From: Sva-07 sp963716095
Lineage (GTDB): Bacteria; Actinomycetota; Acidimicrobiia; Acidimicrobiales; Ilumatobacteraceae
Reading direction: 5' to 3'
Assembly (NCBI GenBank): GCA_963716095.1
Contig: CAVQSV010000011.1
Span: 124,001-188,000 of the forward strand
Length of the DNA stretch: 64,000 bases
Below, one piece after another: positions 37,333 to 45,971 of the stretch (within the stretch, counting starts at the first letter, position 1; the number at the start of each line of letters is the position of its first letter). The translations under genes and the position numbers were made by a program. The notes beneath the pieces were generated by a model, which had not been told where the DNA came from, searched no databases, and worked only from the letters and a program-made list of their open reading frames with translations.

Positions 37333-38064
37333 TCAGTCGCCCTGGGCGAGGGTGCCGAGGTACAACTCGATCACCTTCGGGTCGTTCAGCAGGTTGGGAC
37401 CCGTGTCCGTGTAGGCGTTCGTCCCCTGATCGAGCACGTAGCCGCGGTGGCAGATCTGCAGGCAGCGGCGAGCGTTCTGCTCGACCATGACCACCGAGAC
37501 GCCCGACTTGTTGATCTCGCGTGTGCGCATGAACACCTGGTCCTGCAGCACGGGTGAGAGACCAGCTGACGGCTCGTCGAGCAGGATCACGGACGGCTTC
37601 ATCATCAGCGCCCGACCCATCGCCAGCATCTGGCGCTCACCACCCGACAGCGATCCGGCGCGCTGGCTCAACCGTTCGCCGATCCGAGGGAACAGCTCGA
37701 CGACGTAGTCGATTCGTTCTTTGACCTGCTTCGGCCGGAGGAACGCGCCCATCTCGAGGTTCTCCTCGATCGTCAGCGAGGGAAAGACGTTGTCTCGCTG
37801 CGGCACGTAGCCGATGCCCCGCTCGACGAGTTCGTGAGCAGATGCACCCGAGATGTCATCGCCCCGATAGAGCACGGCGCCCTCCCGGACCGACAGCAAT
37901 CCGAACAGCGCCTTCAACAGCGTGGACTTGCCGGCACCGTTTGGTCCGATGATGCCGAGCAGCTCACCTTCGCGCAGCTCGAGGGAACAGCCGTTGAGGA
38001 TGTCCACTCCAGGCACGTAGCCGGCGCGAACGTTGTCGACGTGCACGAGGAAGTCGTCGCTCAT
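37333..38064 (-). CDS. livF: Branched-chain amino acid type ABC transporter ATPase LivF
   Basis: A 243-residue importer ATPase with Walker A GPNGAGKST near 40, signature LSGGERQM near 138, Walker B VILLDEPSAGL near 158 and a switch histidine position occupied by VEQNARR, as usual for LivF. Last gene of livHMGF, overlapping livG by four bases. Confidence 0.9.
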   Translation of the reverse strand: MSDDFLVHVDNVRAGYVPGVDILNGCSLELREGELLGIIGPNGAGKSTLLKALFGLLSVREGAVLYRGDDISGASAHELVERGIGYVPQRDNVFPSLTIEENLEMGAFLRPKQVKERIDYVVELFPRIGERLSQRAGSLSGGERQMLAMGRALMMKPSVILLDEPSAGLSPVLQDQVFMRTREINKSGVSVVMVEQNARRCLQICHRGYVLDQGTNAYTDTGPNLLNDPKVIELYLGTLAQGD

Positions 38065-38969
38065 GACGGCCTCCCACCGAATTGTTCCGCCTCGGCTGCA
38101 ACCTCGACTTGGATGTCCTCGAAGACGTCGCCGTCAGCGTGGGCGCCGAGATAGGCGTCGATGACTTCCTGATTCGCTCCGATGTCGTGAGGCGTACCCT
38201 CGGCAATGATGGCGCCTTCGGCCATCACGACGACCCAGTCCGAGATGTCACGAACGACGTCCATGTCGTGCTCGACGAAGATCACCGTTCGGCCCTCGGC
38301 TCGCAACCCCTTGACGTGTCCGAGCAGCGACTGGGTCAGCGCCGGGTTGACGCCGGCCATGGGCTCGTCGAGCATCACCAGTTTCGGCTCCGTCATCAAG
38401 GCGCGGGCCATCTCCACCAGTTTGCGCTGTCCGCCCGACATCGTGCCGGCGAACTCGTCTCGCATGTGGGTCAGGTTGAAGCGGTCGAGCAGGGCATCGG
38501 CCCGAACTTCGATCTCGGCCTCCTGACCACCCCAGATCGGAAGCAGCGCCTTCCAGAAGCCTTCGCCGACCTGATCGGTGGCGCCGAGCTTCATGTTGTC
38601 GATCACGGTCATCCGCGAGAGCGCTTTGGTGAGCTGGAACGTGCGCACCATCCCCTCGGTTGCAAGCTTGTGGGATGCCGTTCCCGTGATGTCGACCCCG
38701 TCGAACTGGATTCTCCCGGCGTCCTGCTTGTCGAAGCTCGTGAGCAGGTTGAAGAAGGTCGTCTTGCCGGCACCGTTCGGGCCGATCAGCGCAGTGATCG
38801 CGCCGCGCTGGATCTCGAGGTGGTCGACGCTCACTGCGGTGAGGCCACCGAAACGCCGCACGACCTCATCAGCGATCAGGATCGGATCGGGCTTGGAGGA
38901 TCCCGGAACGGGCACCACGTCATCGAAGACCCCGGCCACGGGATTGTGGATCGATTCGTCAGCGGTCAT
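38061..38969 (-). CDS. livG: Branched-chain amino acid type ABC transporter ATPase LivG
   Basis: A 302-residue importer ATPase. Walker A is GPNGAGKTT near residue 57, signature MSGGQRKL near 170, Walker B VMLDEPMAGVNP near 190 and switch VEHDMD near 225. The first 25 residues and last 30 residues are extensions beyond the usual LivG core. It overlaps livM by 11 bases. Confidence 0.9.
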   Translation of the reverse strand: MTADESIHNPVAGVFDDVVPVPGSSKPDPILIADEVVRRFGGLTAVSVDHLEIQRGAITALIGPNGAGKTTFFNLLTSFDKQDAGRIQFDGVDITGTASHKLATEGMVRTFQLTKALSRMTVIDNMKLGATDQVGEGFWKALLPIWGGQEAEIEVRADALLDRFNLTHMRDEFAGTMSGGQRKLVEMARALMTEPKLVMLDEPMAGVNPALTQSLLGHVKGLRAEGRTVIFVEHDMDVVRDISDWVVVMAEGAIIAEGTPHDIGANQEVIDAYLGAHADGDVFEDIQVEVAAEAEQFGGRPS

Positions 38970-39969
38970 CGAGCGCCATCTCCTCTCGGGAACCGAAGAT
39001 GCCTTGGGGTCGATACCGGGCGAGCAGCAACAGTCCGAGTCCCACCAGGATGAAGCGAAGCTGACTGATGTTGAAGTCGTTGAGCTTGATCGTGTCTTCC
39101 AAGGTGTCGGCGGGGCCGTCGGGAAGTTGACGCAGCACGTTCTCGAGGAACGAGATCAGCGTCCAGTAGATCATCGAACCAACAATCGGCGACCAGGTCC
39201 GACCTGGGCCGCCGAGGATCAGGATGGCCCAGATCGTGAACGTGATCACGGGGTTGAAGGTGTCCGGTTGGATCGAACCCTTCTGGATCACCTGCAGCAT
39301 GCCGGCCATTCCACCGATGACTCCGCCCAGCATCAACGCCTGCAGCTTGTACATGTAGGCGTTCTTGCCGAGTGCACGGGCGGCATCTTCGTCTTCGCGG
39401 ATCGCCTTCAGCGCTCGACCCCACGGTGATCCCATCAACCGCTTGACCAGCAGGACGATCACGATCAGCAACACCCAACCGACGGTGAGCACCCAGAGGT
39501 CGCGTCCGAGATAGGAGAACGGACCCAAGTCGTACCGCTGGCCCGGGTTGAACGGGTTCAGTGCGACGTCGTAGAACGGGTCGGCGAACCCGCCGATGCC
39601 TTCCGATCCTCCCGTGATGTCCTTCATCTGACGCCATCTGACGAACAATCTGATCGTTTCGGACGCTGCGATCGTCACGATCGCGAGATAGTCGGCGCGT
39701 AGTCGCAGCGTTGGAACACCGAGGATCAGCGCCAACACCATCGAATAGATCACGCCGAACAGCAATCCAACGGCGAAGCTCCACTGGAAGTAGCTGATGC
39801 TGACGCCCAGACCGTAGGCCCCGGCGGCCATGAAACCGACTTGACCGAAGTTCAGCAAGCCGGCATAGCCGAACTGCACGTTGAGCCCGACGGCAGCCAT
39901 GGCGAACACCATGACCTCCACCCCGAACATCGTCGAGAAGGTCCGCTCGAGGATGAATCCCCAATCCAT
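38959..39969 (-). CDS. livM: Branched-chain amino acid type ABC transporter permease LivM
   Basis: A 336-residue membrane subunit with about eight to nine hydrophobic helices and the LivM motif GRALKAIREDEDAARALGKN near residue 185, which is the ATPase-coupling region. A cytoplasmic insert (QRYDLGPFSYLGRDLW) lies before the sixth helix. Its start overlaps the livH stop by one base (TGATG). Confidence 0.9.
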   Translation of the reverse strand: MDWGFILERTFSTMFGVEVMVFAMAAVGLNVQFGYAGLLNFGQVGFMAAGAYGLGVSISYFQWSFAVGLLFGVIYSMVLALILGVPTLRLRADYLAIVTIAASETIRLFVRWRQMKDITGGSEGIGGFADPFYDVALNPFNPGQRYDLGPFSYLGRDLWVLTVGWVLLIVIVLLVKRLMGSPWGRALKAIREDEDAARALGKNAYMYKLQALMLGGVIGGMAGMLQVIQKGSIQPDTFNPVITFTIWAILILGGPGRTWSPIVGSMIYWTLISFLENVLRQLPDGPADTLEDTIKLNDFNISQLRFILVGLGLLLLARYRPQGIFGSREEMALDDR

Positions 39970-41321
39970 CAGCCGATCCTCTCAGCTCGCCCGAGAATGC
40001 CCTGGGGTCGGAACATCAGGATCAGCGCCATCATGAGCAGGGCAACCATGTTCTTGACCTCGGCGTCGATGAACAGCGTCGACAGGTTGATCGTCAATCC
40101 GACGATCAACGCGCCCACCAGAGCGCCATACGGTCTGCCGAGTCCGCCGAGGGTGACCGAGGCGAAGATGAGCAACAGGATGCGAAAGCCGAAGTCCCAC
40201 TTGACCTGGTCGAGACCGAAGAACACACCGCTCAACGCTGCGAGCGCCGCACCGGACATCCACACGAGCGAGATGACCCGCTCGACGTCGATGCCGGTCG
40301 ACTCGGCGAGGTCACGGTTGTCCGACACCGCCCGCATCGCCTTGCCCATCCGTGTGAGCTCGAGATAGCTCGCCACTCCGATGAGGATCAAGATCGACAG
40401 CCCCATCGCGATGAGGTCCTTCGGCGTCAGCTCGATGGGACCGAGTGAGATTGCGCGCTGTGCAGCAAAGTCGCCGAAGCTTCGGGGTGCGCCGCGGAAC
40501 AGGTACACGAACAGGTACCGGAGCACGATCGACAAGCCGATGGTCATCACCATCTGGGCAATGAGGCTCACGCCTGCTCGTCGCGCACCGCGGAAGATGA
40601 ACCGGTTGAGGAACCAGCCGAGCGCCGCGCCGGCCAACATGCCGAGCACCGCGGCAAGAACAAGGTTGACTCCGCCTCCGAACGGCGGCGGCAGCGGTGC
40701 CAGGAATCCGATCACTCCTGCGAGCCCGTAGAAGTTGAAGAAGTACGTGGCCAGCATGCCCCACGTGACGAGTTCGGCGTGCGCGAAGTTGACCAGACCG
40801 GTCGTTCCGAAGATGAGCGTCAGTCCGATCGCAGCCATGGCCAGGTACAACCCCTGCTTCAGACCCTCAGCAGTGAGCTGCGCGACACGTCGGAACGAGA
40901 TGGCCCCGGCAGTTGACTCCTCGGCCTCACCGAAGACGAGCGGAAACAGAATCCGGCGGTCGCGGTCGTTGACGGTGGCAGTCAGCGGGTTGGCATCGGG
41001 GTTTCGGAGGTTGACGCCGTCGGGCAGCGTCTCGATGACCAGCGTGACCGGGTAGTCGCCGGCCGACGGAACCAGAATTCGGAACTCGCCGTTCTCGTCC
41101 GAGTCTGCAGTGCCGGCTCCTTCGGCCTCGATGGTCACGCCGACCGCAGCGATGTCGTCGCCCGTGTCGGGATCTTCGTAGGTCAATTGTCCGAAGAGCG
41201 CGACCCCTGCGCTGTTGCCGTCGTCGTCCTGGGCGGACGCCGGCGATGCGGCGAGCGCGCCGAACAGCGTTGCCAGGAGTCCGAGGAGGACCGAGTATCG
41301 CCAGCGGGTGCCCGAGTGCAT
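39969..41321 (-). CDS. livH: LivH-type permease with an N-terminal signal peptide and extracellular domain
   Basis: A 450-residue protein, about 150 residues longer than ordinary LivH. Residues 1-30 look like a signal peptide (ending SPASAQ). Residues about 36-130 resemble a carboxypeptidase regulatory-like beta-sandwich: GVALFGQLTYEDPDTG, VGVTIEAEG, DENGEFRILVPSAGDYPVTL. The LivH permease core starts near residue 145 (LTAEGLKQGLYLAMAAIGLT) and includes ELTRMGKAMRAVSDNRDLA. A -10 box TAATGT ends nine bases before ATG 41321, and this box begins with the ctaA stop codon. The extra domain may contact the binding protein or cell wall; that is inference. Confidence 0.85.
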   Translation of the reverse strand: MHSGTRWRYSVLLGLLATLFGALAASPASAQDDDGNSAGVALFGQLTYEDPDTGDDIAAVGVTIEAEGAGTADSDENGEFRILVPSAGDYPVTLVIETLPDGVNLRNPDANPLTATVNDRDRRILFPLVFGEAEESTAGAISFRRVAQLTAEGLKQGLYLAMAAIGLTLIFGTTGLVNFAHAELVTWGMLATYFFNFYGLAGVIGFLAPLPPPFGGGVNLVLAAVLGMLAGAALGWFLNRFIFRGARRAGVSLIAQMVMTIGLSIVLRYLFVYLFRGAPRSFGDFAAQRAISLGPIELTPKDLIAMGLSILILIGVASYLELTRMGKAMRAVSDNRDLAESTGIDVERVISLVWMSGAALAALSGVFFGLDQVKWDFGFRILLLIFASVTLGGLGRPYGALVGALIVGLTINLSTLFIDAEVKNMVALLMMALILMFRPQGILGRAERIG

Positions 41322-41330
41322 CGGGGCGCC

Positions 41331-41336
41331 ACATTA
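41331..41336 (-). promoter_or_regulatory. -10 box TAATGT of livHMGF overlapping the ctaA stop
   Basis: TAATGT on the minus strand ends nine bases before ATG 41321; its TAA is the stop codon of ctaA. Confidence 0.5.
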
Positions 41337-42317
41337 GGCGCCAGGCACCGGCGAAGGTGTAATCGCAGGTTCAGATCGTGTTTCAGCAGCGTGAATGTGG
41401 TGCACCCGAACCCCGAGCGGTTCGACAGCCGCCTGGATGAGCTGCACGGTCACGACCCACAGTGCGGTTGCGCCTGCGACGTGTGCAGCGACCAGCACCG
41501 CAGGGATGTCGTTGAAGTACTGGAGGTATCCGATACCGCCCTGCACCACCGCGATGAACATCCACGTCGACACGTTGCGCGAGAGCCGGTCGAACAAGGC
41601 TGCATCTCGTCGCAGTGCAACCACGAGCACGAGGAACGCTGCGACCGCCACCCAGACGGTGACGCTGTGGATCTCGGCAACCGTCGAGATGTCGAAGCCG
41701 TACCGACGTGCGGTCTCGTCGCCTGCGTGCGGTCCAGCGCCCGTCACCACCGTGCCCGTGGCGAGCGCTGCGGCCATCAGCACCCCGAGCAGGACGAACA
41801 GCCCGGCGAGCTGCGGGGTGACGCCGACGGAGCTGGCCGGCAGTACCGGTTCGGGCCGAGCACGATGGATCGCCCACAGACCGAATCCGATCGACACCAT
41901 CGCCAGCAGGAAGTGCGACTGCACCAGAAAGGGGTGCAGGTCGCCGCGTACGGCGATTCCGCCGACGACGCCGTTGCCGAGGATCGAAACGAGCACCACG
42001 ATCGACGGGACCTTCAGGCCTCGACGGACCGGCCTGACCCGGAAGGCACCGATCGCCATGAGCAGCGTCGGGATCCCGACGAGGCCGCTGACGAGCCGAT
42101 TGATCTGCTCGATCGCAGCGTGGCCGCTGGACACATCGATGAAGCGCTCGTTGTTGCAGTTGGGCCAGTCGTCGCAGCCGAGGCCACTGCCGGTGAGACG
42201 AACGACGGCGCCGGCGATCGTGAGGAAGCACACGCCGGCCACCGTGACGATCGCGATCTGCCGGTAACGGCGGAGCGACATCGTGAATCGTGAGCGGTCC
42301 TCGCTGTCGGGGTCCAT
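41334..42317 (-). CDS. ctaA: Heme A synthase (CtaA/COX15 family)
   Basis: A 327-residue membrane enzyme that oxidises heme O to heme A for cytochrome c oxidase. About eight helices are visible, with the family histidines in HAAIEQINRLVS, QSHFLLAMVS, EIHSVTVW and VAAHVAGATALW, and a cysteine pair in GLGCDDWPNCN. ATG 42317 is preferred because TATCCT ends nine bases upstream; a GTG at 42326 directly abuts that box. No cta oxidase subunit genes lie in this window. Confidence 0.88.
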   Translation of the reverse strand: MDPDSEDRSRFTMSLRRYRQIAIVTVAGVCFLTIAGAVVRLTGSGLGCDDWPNCNNERFIDVSSGHAAIEQINRLVSGLVGIPTLLMAIGAFRVRPVRRGLKVPSIVVLVSILGNGVVGGIAVRGDLHPFLVQSHFLLAMVSIGFGLWAIHRARPEPVLPASSVGVTPQLAGLFVLLGVLMAAALATGTVVTGAGPHAGDETARRYGFDISTVAEIHSVTVWVAVAAFLVLVVALRRDAALFDRLSRNVSTWMFIAVVQGGIGYLQYFNDIPAVLVAAHVAGATALWVVTVQLIQAAVEPLGVRVHHIHAAETRSEPAITPSPVPGA

Positions 42318-42326
42318 CGTCAACAC

Positions 42327-42332
42327 AGGATA
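42327..42332 (-). promoter_or_regulatory. -10 box TATCCT of ctaA
   Basis: TATCCT on the minus strand ends nine bases before ATG 42317, next to the divergent TAGCGT box. Confidence 0.45.
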
Positions 42333-42336
42333 TGGC

Positions 42337-42342
42337 TAGCGT
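42337..42342 (+). promoter_or_regulatory. -10 box TAGCGT of the divergent hypothetical gene
   Basis: TAGCGT ends seven bases before GTG 42350. Only four bases separate it from the ctaA -10 box on the other strand. Confidence 0.5.
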
Positions 42343-42349
42343 CAGCTCT

Positions 42350-43486
42350 GTGCTGAGTTCGTTCGACGACTTTCCGATCCATCAGACCTCGCGTCCGGTC
42401 AACCAGACGGCCTCCAGCGACATCAACCACTACGACCGCTACTTCTTCAACGGCTACACGAAGGACACCCGACTGTTCTTCGCAACGGCGATGGGGCTCT
42501 ACCCCAATCGGCATGTGGTCGATGCGTCGTTCAGCGTGGTCGCCGACGGCGGCACCCCTGCCGCCCGCCAGATCAGCGTGCATGCCTCGGGCCGGGCGCC
42601 GTCCGACCGCGCCGACGCCAACGAGGTCGGCCCGGTCAAGGTCGAGGTGCTCGAGCCGCTCAACGCGCTCCGGGTCACCGTCGACGCTCCGGAACAGGGG
42701 CTGCGGGCCGATCTCACGTTCGTTCGCAGGTCGGCGCCGATCGAGGAACCACACTTCTTTCAGCAGATCGGCCTGCGTGTGACATTCGACTACACACGCC
42801 TGACCCAGTTCGGTGGCTGGGAGGGTTGGATCGAGATCGACGGAGTCCTCCACGATCTCGCACCGGGCGAGACACTGGGGTGCCGTGACCGATCGTGGGG
42901 AATCCGGAGCGTCGGGGAGCGTGCGCCGACCGGCGCTCCGGTCGCCGACCCACAGTTCTTCTGGCTCTGGGCGCCCCTCAACTTCGACACGTTCTCGACT
43001 CATTTCGACGTCAACGAACTGTTCGACGGGAGGCGTTGGCACGAGACCGGCTTCGTCGCCCCGGTCGCGGGCCCCGACGGCGCAGCTCCACCCGAAGCGA
43101 TGCGTTCGGTCGACTACGAGATCGCTTGGCGTGCCGGCACTCGAACTGCGGAGTGGTTCGAGGTCACGCTGACCCCGTGGACCGGCGAACCGACAGTGAT
43201 CCGCGTCGAGCCGCTCTTCGAGTTCCAGATGGCCGGCCTCGGCTATCTCCACCCGGAATGGAGCCACGGCGTCTGGAAGGGCGAGATGGAGGTCGGTGGG
43301 GAACGGTGGGACCTTCCGGTCGACAACCCGACCAGCCCCGATCGACTGCACGTACAGGCAATCGTGCGGGCGACCACCACTGGTGGGCTCGGCGAGCACG
43401 AGGGCATCGGCATCCTCGAGCAGTTGGCGATCGGCCGTCATGACCCGACCGGACTCAGCGGCCTCTTCGACGGCTGGAGCGGCTGA
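42350..43486 (+). CDS. Protein of unknown function, possibly CrtC/AttH lipocalin-like
   Basis: A 378-residue soluble protein without signal peptide or membrane helices. The segment GETLGCRDRSWGIRSVGERA near residue 180 and the many aromatic beta-strand stretches recall the two-domain CrtC/AttH-like (DUF7064/DUF7065) proteins, some of which hydrate or carry lipids. No catalytic residue can be named. The GTG is chosen by its distance from TAGCGT; an in-frame ATG at 42332 overlaps that box. Confidence 0.6.
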   Translation: MLSSFDDFPIHQTSRPVNQTASSDINHYDRYFFNGYTKDTRLFFATAMGLYPNRHVVDASFSVVADGGTPAARQISVHASGRAPSDRADANEVGPVKVEVLEPLNALRVTVDAPEQGLRADLTFVRRSAPIEEPHFFQQIGLRVTFDYTRLTQFGGWEGWIEIDGVLHDLAPGETLGCRDRSWGIRSVGERAPTGAPVADPQFFWLWAPLNFDTFSTHFDVNELFDGRRWHETGFVAPVAGPDGAAPPEAMRSVDYEIAWRAGTRTAEWFEVTLTPWTGEPTVIRVEPLFEFQMAGLGYLHPEWSHGVWKGEMEVGGERWDLPVDNPTSPDRLHVQAIVRATTTGGLGEHEGIGILEQLAIGRHDPTGLSGLFDGWSG

Positions 43487-43490
43487 CGAC

Positions 43491-43531
43491 CGATGAGTTT
43501 CCGCGACGGCGGGTCGCGCCGAAACTCATCG
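43491..43531. terminator. Nested hairpin between convergent genes
   Basis: CGATGAGTTTC pairs with GAAACTCATCG (11 bases), enclosing CGCGAC and GTCGCG with a five-base loop. It starts four bases after the stop of the unknown gene and ends eight bases before the short-chain dehydrogenase stop. It probably serves both strands. The outer GATGAG/CTCATC ends resemble the repeats at 7206-7309. Confidence 0.8.
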
Positions 43532-43539
43532 CTGCAAGG

Positions 43540-44346
43540 TCAGGTGTGCCTCACGGTCATGCCGCCGTCGACGGGAATGGTGGCGCCGTTGACGAAGCTC
43601 GCGGCCGGCAGGCACAGGCTGAGCGTCATGTGGGCCACCTCCTCGGGCAGCCCGTAGCGGCGCAGGGGGACTCGACGGCGTGCGTAGGTCGCCTTCGCAT
43701 CGTCGGGAATCGCCTCGGTCATCCCGGTGTCGATCGGGCCTGGGCAGATGCAGTTGACCGTCACCCCGTGCCGCCCGAGCTCGACCGCCAGGCTGCGAGT
43801 CAGCCCGGTGACACCGGCCTTCGATGCGGCGTACGCCGCGAGGCCGCCGGTTGCCACGATCGATTCGGTCGAGGCGATGTTGACGACGCGTCCCGCGCCT
43901 GAGTGCACGAGGTGCGCCAGCGCGAGCCGAGCCAGCCGGGCCTGGGCGGTGAGGTTGATGTCGAGCGTGCGAGCCCAGTTCTCCTCGAACTCCGCCTCGT
44001 CCTGGAACGCGGAGGTGATCAGTGAGACCCCGGCGTTGTTGACCACGATGTCGAGTCGTCCACCCCAGGCGACGGTTCGCTCGACCATCGAACGCAACTG
44101 CGCGTGGTCTGCGACGTCACACACCGCCCCGATGGCACGTTCAGGTCCATGCACCTCGTTGATGCGGTCGACGACCGCAGCCACCCGGTCGGCTCCGAGG
44201 TCGGCGACGACCACTCGAGCCCCTTCGTCGGCGAACAGCATCGCGGTCGCACGGCCCATGCCGCTCGCGGCACCGGTGACGATCGCCACCGACCCCTCGA
44301 TCGACCGCGACAACGAGGTCAGACGCGCAGTATCAGGCACGGACAC
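43540..44346 (-). CDS. Short-chain dehydrogenase/reductase
   Basis: A 268-residue classical SDR. The nucleotide motif TGAASGMGRA is near residue 25, NNAGVS near 105, the catalytic serine in IASTES near 155 and the YAASK motif near 170. An acidic residue after the second strand (VVVADLG) favours NAD. Start GTG 44346 lies seven bases after the upstream stop; a longer frame from 44379 overlaps that gene. The substrate is unknown. Confidence 0.85.
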   Translation of the reverse strand: MSVPDTARLTSLSRSIEGSVAIVTGAASGMGRATAMLFADEGARVVVADLGADRVAAVVDRINEVHGPERAIGAVCDVADHAQLRSMVERTVAWGGRLDIVVNNAGVSLITSAFQDEAEFEENWARTLDINLTAQARLARLALAHLVHSGAGRVVNIASTESIVATGGLAAYAASKAGVTGLTRSLAVELGRHGVTVNCICPGPIDTGMTEAIPDDAKATYARRRVPLRRYGLPEEVAHMTLSLCLPAASFVNGATIPVDGGMTVRHT

Positions 44347-44353
44347 GTGGGCG

Positions 44354-44809
44354 TCAGGCCGACCAGCGCTGCATGCCACCCATGCCGTACTGCTTCACCA
44401 CGAGTGCCCGATCGACCGTGATCGCGATGAACCCGGTACCGGGAGAGTTCTCGGGACCGCCGGGAGCGAACGCGTTGAGGTCGTAGTCGAACACGCCGTC
44501 CCAGAGGCGCCGTTTCGTGTCGATGTCGTCGAGGACTTCGGCGGTGCCCCAGATCTCGACACCATCGCCGTTCTCGGTGACCTGCCAGTGCATCGCGACG
44601 TTCGGGTTGTCCGCGATGTTGCGCGCCTTGACCGAATCGGTTCCACCCATGAGCCAGCAGATGTCGCCCTCCCAGCAGGGGTGGACCGGCACGACGTCGG
44701 GTGCACCGTCGGCACCGACGGTTGCGAGGTGAGCCCATGGGCTCAGTCCGGATGCGAACGCCTTCACTCCATCGAGGTCGATCTGGTCACTTGCCGGCGC
44801 GTCGCTCAT
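44354..44809 (-). CDS. Pyridoxamine 5'-phosphate oxidase-family protein
   Basis: A 151-residue split-barrel protein of the kind that binds FMN, F420 or heme. The pattern HLATVGADGAPDVVPV, then NIADNPNVAMHWQV, is typical. There is no evidence for true pyridoxal synthesis; many such proteins are F420-dependent reductases. ATG 44809 follows TACGGT by six bases. Confidence 0.8.
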   Translation of the reverse strand: MSDAPASDQIDLDGVKAFASGLSPWAHLATVGADGAPDVVPVHPCWEGDICWLMGGTDSVKARNIADNPNVAMHWQVTENGDGVEIWGTAEVLDDIDTKRRLWDGVFDYDLNAFAPGGPENSPGTGFIAITVDRALVVKQYGMGGMQRWSA

Positions 44810-44815
44810 GGTCGC

Positions 44816-44821
44816 ACCGTA
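44816..44821 (-). promoter_or_regulatory. -10 box TACGGT of the oxidase-family gene
   Basis: TACGGT on the minus strand ends six bases before ATG 44809. Confidence 0.5.
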
Positions 44822-44822
44822 C

Positions 44823-45917
44823 TCAGCGGCGCACCTCGTAGAACGAGTTGACCGAGTGCTCGACGTCGAGCGTTCGGAACGTGTGGAGCCCTGCGGTGGC
44901 TGCCATCTCACGAGCCTTCGACTCGGGGAGGCCGAGCGTCCCGAGTCCGGCGCCGCCGGGCTCAGACAGTGCCGACGACATGCACGACAACACGCTGATG
45001 CCGTACATCAGCGACGCCATCGGGTTCTTCTCGACGTTCTCGGCGAACGTCTCTCGCCCCTTGATGTCGACCAGGAGCCAGGTGCCGTCAGGCGCCATGG
45101 CCTCGGAGATCGCGCCGATCATCTCCTGCGGGTGGGTCATGTCGTGGATGCAATCGAACGTCGTGACGAGGTCGATCGTGCCGTCAGCGGGCAGTGGCTC
45201 GTCACGTGGGTCGACGAAGCGCACGTTGTCGGCTCCCTCTTCCTGACGTCGGTGCTCGGCGCGATCGAGCGCGTAGCGAGAGATGTCGTAGCCGACGAAC
45301 GTGCTGTTCGGGAACCGATCGGCCATCAGCAGCACCGCTCCCCCGGCTCCGCAGCCGATGTCCGCGACGGTGATTCCCGTCTCGAGGCGCTCGACGACCC
45401 CGTCCAACGCAGGCAACACGGTGGGAATCAGGTGATGACGGTTCCACGGTTCGAAACTGCGCTCGATGCCGACCGCCCCTTCCGGTCCGTGGCTGTCGTA
45501 GTCGTGACCCACCCCGGTCTGGAAGCTCTCGGGCATCGATTCGAGCGCGGCCATCGTCTGCGGGAATCGGTGGAACATCCCCATCCCGAAGGCTGGATGA
45601 TCCGGTGAAGCGAGCACCGCCGTTGCCTCCGGCGTCAGCCAGAACGTCTCCGAACCCGGCGTGGCCACGTCGGTGTCGACGGCGATCAGTTTCGCTGCTG
45701 CCTGGTTGTAGGCCCACTCACGGACCCACCGTTCGTCGAGGCCGGTGCGTTCGGCCAGGTCCGTCGTGGTGACCGGTGCGTCGGCTGCTGCAAGCGCGTT
45801 GAACAGGCCCAGCTTGTCGCCGAGGTGGATCATCCCAGCGGTCACCGCTCCGTTGAGCTGGGTGAACACCGAGAACGAGTAGAACTTCAGTCGGTCGGGA
45901 TCAGGTGCGTCGGCCAT
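44823..45917 (-). CDS. Class I methyltransferase with N-terminal winged-helix domain (Rv2258c-like)
   Basis: A 364-residue protein. The first 100 residues resemble the winged-helix dimerisation domain of small-molecule methyltransferases (LAERTGLDERWVREW). The SAM motif VADIGCGAGGAVLLMADRF is near 182, followed by FVGYDIS and TFDCIHDM. The whole layout matches mycobacterial Rv2258c, whose substrate is not settled. ATG 45917 follows TACCGT by seven bases. Confidence 0.82.
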   Translation of the reverse strand: MADAPDPDRLKFYSFSVFTQLNGAVTAGMIHLGDKLGLFNALAAADAPVTTTDLAERTGLDERWVREWAYNQAAAKLIAVDTDVATPGSETFWLTPEATAVLASPDHPAFGMGMFHRFPQTMAALESMPESFQTGVGHDYDSHGPEGAVGIERSFEPWNRHHLIPTVLPALDGVVERLETGITVADIGCGAGGAVLLMADRFPNSTFVGYDISRYALDRAEHRRQEEGADNVRFVDPRDEPLPADGTIDLVTTFDCIHDMTHPQEMIGAISEAMAPDGTWLLVDIKGRETFAENVEKNPMASLMYGISVLSCMSSALSEPGGAGLGTLGLPESKAREMAATAGLHTFRTLDVEHSVNSFYEVRR

Positions 45918-45924
45918 GTCGCCG

Positions 45925-45930
45925 ACGGTA
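45925..45930 (-). promoter_or_regulatory. -10 box TACCGT of the methyltransferase gene
   Basis: TACCGT on the minus strand ends seven bases before ATG 45917. Confidence 0.5.
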
Positions 45931-45971
45931 GATCCTGAGAGCGTGTCACTCCGCAGCGGATGGGCGGCGGG

